The translations under genes were made by a program, and so were the position numbers. Source: Clostridiales bacterium (lineage in GTDB: Bacteria; Bacillota; Clostridia; Oscillospirales; Butyricicoccaceae). From it: DNA of 16,134 nt. Under the pieces are notes generated by a model that ran no database searches, had not been told where the DNA came from, and saw only the letters and a list, made by a program, of their open reading frames with translations. Positions 12,373 to 16,134 of the stretch are shown one piece after another. The stretch lies in NCBI GenBank assembly GCA_019418305.1, contig DYCA01000034.1:1-16134 (forward strand), written 5' to 3'. Position 1 is the first letter of the stretch; every line of letters starts with the position of its first letter.

Positions 12373-14781
12373 ATGAAGTTGCCGCTTTCCTGGCTTTCGG
12401 ATTATACCGATATTTCCGGCGTCACCCCCAAGGAGTATGACGCCCGTCTGACCATGTCCGGCTCCAAGGTCGAGGAGGTTTACTATCTCGGCGCGGAGAT
12501 TGAAAACGTCGTGACCGGCAAAGTGCTGTCGGTTGTTGACCATCCGGACTCCGACCACCTGAAAATCTGCCAGATCGACGTGGGTCAGAGCGAACCCATT
12601 CAAATCGTCACCGGCGCGCCCAATGTCACCCCCGATTCGGTGGGCGAAATCTGCCCGGTCGCGCTGCACAAGTCCACGCTGCCCGGCGGCGTCAAAATCA
12701 CCAAGGGCAAGCTGCGCGGCGAAGTCTCTAACGGCATGATGTGCTCGTTCCAGGAGCTGGGGCTGACGCACGGCTGCGTGCCCTACGCCTGCGAGAACGG
12801 CATCCTGTTCCTGCCCGAAGGCACGCCCGTGGGCGAGGATATCAAGAAGGTGCTCGGTCTCGACGACTACGTTGCCGACTTTGAAATCACCTCCAACCGT
12901 GCCGACTGCTTCAGCGTCATCGGTCTTGCGCGCGAAACCGCCGCGACCTTTGACCGTCCGTTTTCGGTCAAGGAGCCGGTGGTCAAGGGTTCGGGCGACG
13001 ACATCAACAAGTATATGTCGGTTGAGGTGGTCGACACCGATCTGTGCCCGCGCTACACCGCGCGTCTGGTCAAGAACATCAAAATCGAGCCGTCCCCTGC
13101 GTGGATGCGTGAGCGTCTGCATGCCTGCGGCGTACGCCCGATTAACAACATCGTTGATATCACCAACTACGTCATGCTTGAATACGGCCAGCCGATGCAT
13201 GCGTTTGACTACTCCTGCCTGTCCGACGGCAAGATTGTCGTGCGCCGCGCGCGGAACGGCGAATCCATCCAAACCCTTGACGGGCAGGATCACGACCTGA
13301 CCGACAAGATGCTCGCCATCTGCGACAACGATAAGCCGGTTGCAGTTGCAGGCGTTATGGGCGGCGCAAACTCCGAAATTGAGGACGACACCAAGACGGT
13401 CGTGTTCGAGTCTGCCTGCTTCCACGGCGCAACCGTGCGCGTGACGGCCAAGGCGCTCGGCATGCGCACCGAGGCGTCCGGCCGCTTTGAAAAGGGCCTT
13501 GACCCATCGCTGACCATGCCCGCCGTGCAGCGTGCGTGCGAGCTGGTCGAAATGCTCGGCGCGGGCGAGGTTGTCGACGGCATCATTGACGCATGCGCCG
13601 CCGACCTGACCCCCAAGACGCTGCCCTTTGAGCCGGACAAGATGAACGCATTGCTCGGCCTTGACCTGTCGGCCGACGAGCAGAAGGCATATCTGGAACG
13701 CCTCGAGTTCCGTGTTGAGGACGGCAAGGTCATCATCCCGTCCTTCCGCGTGGACATCGCGCGCATGTGCGATCTGGCGGAGGAAGTCGCGCGCATGTAC
13801 GGCTACGACAAGATTCCGACCACGCTGTATGCCGGCGAAATGGTGCAGGGCGAGTACACGCCCAAGCAGCTGGCGGAGCAGAATGTCTCGCTGACCTGCC
13901 GCGAGGCCGGTTTTGACGAGGCGATGAGCCATTCTTTCATCTCCCCGAAGTTCTATGACATGATCGGCTGGGATAAGGACAACCCGCGCCGCATCTCCAC
14001 GACCATTCTCAACCCGCTCGGCGAGGATTTCAGCGTCATGCGCACGACCGTGCTGCCCTCTATGCTGCAATCGCTGGCGCACAACCATGCGCACCGCAAT
14101 CCAACCGCGTCGCTGTTTGAGCTGGGCACAGTCTATATCCCGACCGTCAAGGACGGCAAGGCCGATCCGGACGTTTTGCCGCGCGAAGAGAAAATCATCA
14201 CCCTCGGCAGCTACGGCCGTCTGTCCTTCTTCCAGTTCAAAGGCGTAGTAGAAGCCATCTGCCGTGAGCTGAATGTCAAGAACGTGCAGTTCATGCCGGA
14301 AAAGAACAACCCGTCCTATCATCCGGGCCGCTGCGCCAACATCCTGATCGACGGCAAGCCCGTCGGTGTGTTCGGCACGGTGCATCCGACCGTCGCCGCG
14401 CGCTATGGCCTGTCCGGCGAAGTACTCGCCGCCGAGCTGCCGCTGGACGCTCTGTTTGAAGCAATTGACCCCGTCAAGCTCTATCACCCGCTGCCCAAAT
14501 TCCCGGCGTCGACCCGCGATATCGCCGTGCTGGTCGACGATGCGGTACCCGCAGCCTCCATGCAGGCTGCGATCGAAAAGGCCGCAGGACACATTCTGGA
14601 AAACGTCAAGCTGTTTGACGTGTACAAGGGCAAGGGCATCCCCGAGGGCAAGAAGTCGGTTGCCTACTCGCTGTCCATGCGCGCACCCGACCGCACGCTG
14701 ACCGACGAAGAGTGCGATAAGGCAATGAAAAATGCACTGGCAGCGCTGGAAAAAGATTTCGGTGCGGTTTTGCGCGGATAA
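12373..14781 (+). CDS. pheT: Phenylalanyl-tRNA synthetase beta subunit
   Basis: 802 residues, full length for bacterial PheT. An N-terminal tRNA-binding OB-fold domain lies at about 39-148 ([18 protein letters not shown], then IVTGAPNV). The B3/B4 editing domain is at about 210-385, with [24 protein letters not shown]. The B5 domain is at about 405-475. A catalytic-like class II fold occupies about 485-690 ([24 protein letters not shown]). The C-terminal anticodon-binding FDX-ACB domain is at about 708-802 ([33 protein letters not shown]). The start ATG 12373 has AAAGGAG with a rather long spacer of 12 nt. It is expected to be transcribed from the pheS T-box leader across the hairpin-rich spacer. 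No clear terminator follows. Confidence 0.97.
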   Translation: MKLPLSWLSDYTDISGVTPKEYDARLTMSGSKVEEVYYLGAEIENVVTGKVLSVVDHPDSDHLKICQIDVGQSEPIQIVTGAPNVTPDSVGEICPVALHKSTLPGGVKITKGKLRGEVSNGMMCSFQELGLTHGCVPYACENGILFLPEGTPVGEDIKKVLGLDDYVADFEITSNRADCFSVIGLARETAATFDRPFSVKEPVVKGSGDDINKYMSVEVVDTDLCPRYTARLVKNIKIEPSPAWMRERLHACGVRPINNIVDITNYVMLEYGQPMHAFDYSCLSDGKIVVRRARNGESIQTLDGQDHDLTDKMLAICDNDKPVAVAGVMGGANSEIEDDTKTVVFESACFHGATVRVTAKALGMRTEASGRFEKGLDPSLTMPAVQRACELVEMLGAGEVVDGIIDACAADLTPKTLPFEPDKMNALLGLDLSADEQKAYLERLEFRVEDGKVIIPSFRVDIARMCDLAEEVARMYGYDKIPTTLYAGEMVQGEYTPKQLAEQNVSLTCREAGFDEAMSHSFISPKFYDMIGWDKDNPRRISTTILNPLGEDFSVMRTTVLPSMLQSLAHNHAHRNPTASLFELGTVYIPTVKDGKADPDVLPREEKIITLGSYGRLSFFQFKGVVEAICRELNVKNVQFMPEKNNPSYHPGRCANILIDGKPVGVFGTVHPTVAARYGLSGEVLAAELPLDALFEAIDPVKLYHPLPKFPASTRDIAVLVDDAVPAASMQAAIEKAAGHILENVKLFDVYKGKGIPEGKKSVAYSLSMRAPDRTLTDEECDKAMKNALAALEKDFGAVLRG

Positions 14782-14858
14782 GACTTTACTTTTCGGCCGT
14801 TTTGTATTATGCTGTTTATAGCAAAAAGCCAACCGGTAGGATCGGAAAGGAGACAGAC

Positions 14859-15104
14859 ATGCTTGACGGCACAAGAAAATTCAGCCTTGTAGACGAGTCC
14901 AACAAGGAAATGAAGCGCACGCTGACCGCAGTATATGACGCGCTTAAGGAGAAAGGGTATAACCCGATCAACCAGATCGTGGGCTATCTCCTCTCCGAGG
15001 ACCCGACGTACATCACCAACCACAATAACGCGCGCAGCCTGATCTGCAAGATCGACCGCGACGAGCTGATGCAGGAGCTGGTGCAGTTCTACCTCGATAA
15101 CTGA
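14859..15104 (+). CDS. ireB: IreB-family regulatory phosphoprotein
   Basis: 81 residues, no signal peptide. The core [39 protein letters not shown] (key parts: [17 protein letters not shown] at 33-49, [24 protein letters not shown] at 56-79) matches the IreB (formerly DUF965) family. In Enterococcus faecalis IreB is a substrate of the Ser/Thr kinase IreK and limits cephalosporin resistance; the exact molecular target is not well defined. The known phosphosites there are two threonines near the N-terminus; here only T5 (with S9) is present before residue 20. ATG 14859 has AAAGGAGA 6 nt upstream; a start 19 codons earlier lacks a site. In many Firmicutes ireB stands between alaS and ruvX; here it follows pheT by 77 nt. 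A TATTAT (14805-14810) is a possible -10, without a good -35. Confidence 0.92.
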   Translation: MLDGTRKFSLVDESNKEMKRTLTAVYDALKEKGYNPINQIVGYLLSEDPTYITNHNNARSLICKIDRDELMQELVQFYLDN

Positions 15105-15112
15105 GGCGGGGC

Positions 15113-15140
15113 TTGACAAACGGCGCAGGACCGTTATAAT
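15113..15140 (+). promoter_or_regulatory. Strong sigma-A promoter downstream of ireB
   Basis: A perfect TTGACA (15113-15118) and perfect TATAAT (15135-15140), 16 nt apart, 8 nt after the ireB stop codon. It is the best match to consensus in the window. Transcription should start near 15146. Confidence 0.9.
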
Positions 15141-15145
15141 GAAAA

Positions 15146-15239
15146 GTAGCAAAGGGCAGTCCGGCAAAGACGGTTGACCCTAAGTATCTATCATTTCAAA
15201 AAATGACCGTACCCGGGGCAAGTGGGCGGTCATTTTTTT
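15146..15239 (+). ncRNA. Candidate short transcript (small RNA or attenuated leader), unassigned
   Basis: A consensus promoter is followed within about 95 nt by a strong terminator, with no coding frame between, which is the layout of a small RNA or a terminated leader. The 5' half can fold as GGG (15154-15156)/CCC (15178-15180) and CCG (15161-15163)/CGG (15171-15173) with a CAGT/TTGA internal loop and GCAAAGA apex. The unpaired linker 15181-15197 leads to the terminator. TGACC occurs both at 15176-15179 (TGAC with following CC) and in the terminator 5' arm, and GGTCA of the 3' arm could pair with either, so a switch is conceivable. I do not recognise any known riboswitch or RNA family. The next gene (YgiQ-type) starts 166 nt beyond. 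Confidence 0.5.
15198..15239 (+). terminator. Intrinsic terminator of the short transcript
   Basis: AAAAAATGACCG (15198-15209) pairs perfectly with CGGTCATTTTTT (15227-15238). Inside, CCC (15212-15214) can pair with GGG (15224-15226). Seven T end the stem (15233-15239). The A-rich 5' arm would also let it work on the minus strand. Confidence 0.88.
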
Positions 15240-15405
15240 ATGGTCTTGACGATTTCAAGAAGGCGCAGCATCAAAATAATCTGCCGCACACTCTCCATAA
15301 AACCACCTTCTCTGCAGGAGCGTGGCCAACCGCTTTTTCGTCTTTCCGGACCGCTTACTTCTATGGTATACGTCTTTTCACGCTTTGCAAAGCGAAAGGG
15401 TATTT
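15240..15405 (+). other. Intergenic stretch before the ygiQ-type gene
   Basis: No gene is supported here. It contains a weak extended -10-like TGGTATAC (15364-15371) without a clear -35, the perfect 14-bp palindrome CGCTTTGCAAAGCG (15381-15394) and, just after it, AAAGGG (15396-15401), the ribosome binding site of the next gene. The palindrome is adjacent to that site and could mask it in mRNA or bind a protein dimer. Confidence 0.5.
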
Positions 15406-16134
15406 ATGAACGGTTTTCTCCCGATTTCCAAACAGGATATGCAGGATCGCGGCTGGTTCTACTGCGATTTCCTGCTCGTCACCGGCGATGCCTATGTCGA
15501 TCATCCCTCGTTCGGCACCGCGATCATTTCTCGTGTGCTCGAGGACGCGGGCTACAGAGTCGCCATCCTCAGCCAGCCGGATTTCCGCGACGAGCGCGAC
15601 TTCCTCGCCATGGGCCGGCCGCGTTACGCGGTACTTATCAACGGCGGCAATATCGACTCCATGGTCGCGCACTACACCGCAGCCAAAAAGCGTCGTTCGG
15701 ACGACGCCTACACCCCCGGCGGCAGGGCGGGCAAGCGCCCCGACCGCGCGGTGACCGTTTACGCCATGCTTGCGCGGCGCGCATTTCCGGAGGTGCCGGT
15801 CTACCTCGGCGGCATCGAGGCCAGCCTGCGCCGCTTTGCACACTATGACTACTGGGCCGACCGCGTGATGCCCTCCATTTTGGAGTCCACGGGCGCGGAC
15901 GGGCTGATGTACGGCATGAGCGAGCGCTCGGTGCTCGAGCTGGCGCGCAACCTGAAGCACGGCAAAAAGGGCGCGGACGCCTGCGTGGGTGTGCGCGGCA
16001 CGGCCTATCTGGCGCACGATGTGGAGGGACTGGCGTTCGACGCGGTCGAATGCCCCTCCTACGAGGATGTGTGCGCACGCAAGGCGGACTACGCCCGCTC
16101 GGTCAAAACGCAGTACGACGAGCAGGACCATGTG
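15406..16134 (+). CDS. ygiQ: YgiQ-family radical SAM protein, 3' end outside the window
   Basis: 243 codons are visible and the frame is open to the last base. The N-terminus FLPISKQDMQDRGWFYCDFL followed by LLVTGDAYVDHPSFGTAIISRVLEDAGYRVAILSQPD is the signature of the YgiQ (UPF0313) N-terminal domain. INGGNIDSMVAHYTAAKKRRSDDAYTPGG, the RPDRAVTVYAMLARRAFPEVPVYLGGIEASLRRFAHYDYW stretch and VMPSILESTGADGLMYGMSE follow, all as expected. The radical SAM CxxxCxxC cluster motif would lie further downstream and is not seen. The family function is not established. ATG 15406 has AAAGGG 4 nt upstream. Whether it is driven by the promoter at 15113 through the terminator or by a promoter of its own is open. 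Confidence 0.92.
   Translation, partial: MNGFLPISKQDMQDRGWFYCDFLLVTGDAYVDHPSFGTAIISRVLEDAGYRVAILSQPDFRDERDFLAMGRPRYAVLINGGNIDSMVAHYTAAKKRRSDDAYTPGGRAGKRPDRAVTVYAMLARRAFPEVPVYLGGIEASLRRFAHYDYWADRVMPSILESTGADGLMYGMSERSVLELARNLKHGKKGADACVGVRGTAYLAHDVEGLAFDAVECPSYEDVCARKADYARSVKTQYDEQDHV

Noticed and set aside
12364..14874. Minus-strand reading frame of about 836 codons opposite pheT
   Set aside because: It mirrors pheT over its full length, has no ribosome binding site and a composition typical of the antisense of a GC-rich gene; pheT itself has all family motifs.
15203..15848. Plus-strand frames of 68 codons (15203-15409) and 208 codons (15222-15848)
   Set aside because: The first starts inside a terminator stem; the second overlaps the YgiQ-type gene in another frame. 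Neither has start signals or family features.

Overview
The window comes from the chromosome of an endospore-forming, Gram-positive anaerobe of the class Clostridia, probably a fairly GC-rich member of the Oscillospiraceae/Butyricicoccaceae type. The evidence is a complete spoIIAA-spoIIAB-sigF operon, two T-box riboswitches controlling aminoacyl-tRNA synthetases, strong GGAGG-type ribosome binding sites, and an IreB-family protein. The genus is inference. It is mostly ordinary core genome, with a small accessory-looking patch in the middle (about 8.94-10.75 kb).

Left part (1-5750). The 3' part of a LacI-family regulator gene, more AT-rich than the rest, converges on a bidirectional terminator with a solitary four-helix membrane protein gene. 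On the minus strand follow (read right to left) valS, an unknown coiled-coil protein, folC, the spoIIA operon (anti-anti-sigma, anti-sigma and sigma F, with overlapping or 1-nt junctions) and the membrane protein. Most of these units end in a visible intrinsic terminator, so the run is a series of short independent transcripts.

Middle (5769-10749). valS is preceded by a complete valine T-box leader (GUC specifier) with a good sigma-A promoter. Between the T-box terminator and the valS start lies about 270 nt rich in hairpins. Just upstream, a ribbon-helix-helix DNA-binding protein gene is divergent from a 53-residue acidic protein gene. Their shared 119-bp intergenic region holds a palindrome, an extended -10 promoter and three exact-period 11-bp direct repeats. 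This looks like a small self-contained regulatory module and is the most interesting spot in the window. A two-gene operon for a signal-peptide/four-helix membrane protein and a membrane-anchored small protein follows.

Right part (10750-16134). pheS and pheT are controlled by a phenylalanine T-box (UUC specifier). They are separated by an unusual 225-nt hairpin-rich spacer that shares two short collinear sequence blocks with the valS leader insert. Then come ireB, a strong promoter driving a short terminator-bounded transcript of unknown identity (candidate small RNA or leader), and the 5' part of a YgiQ-family radical SAM gene that runs off the end. No CRISPR array, tRNA, rRNA, insertion sequence or phage gene was seen.
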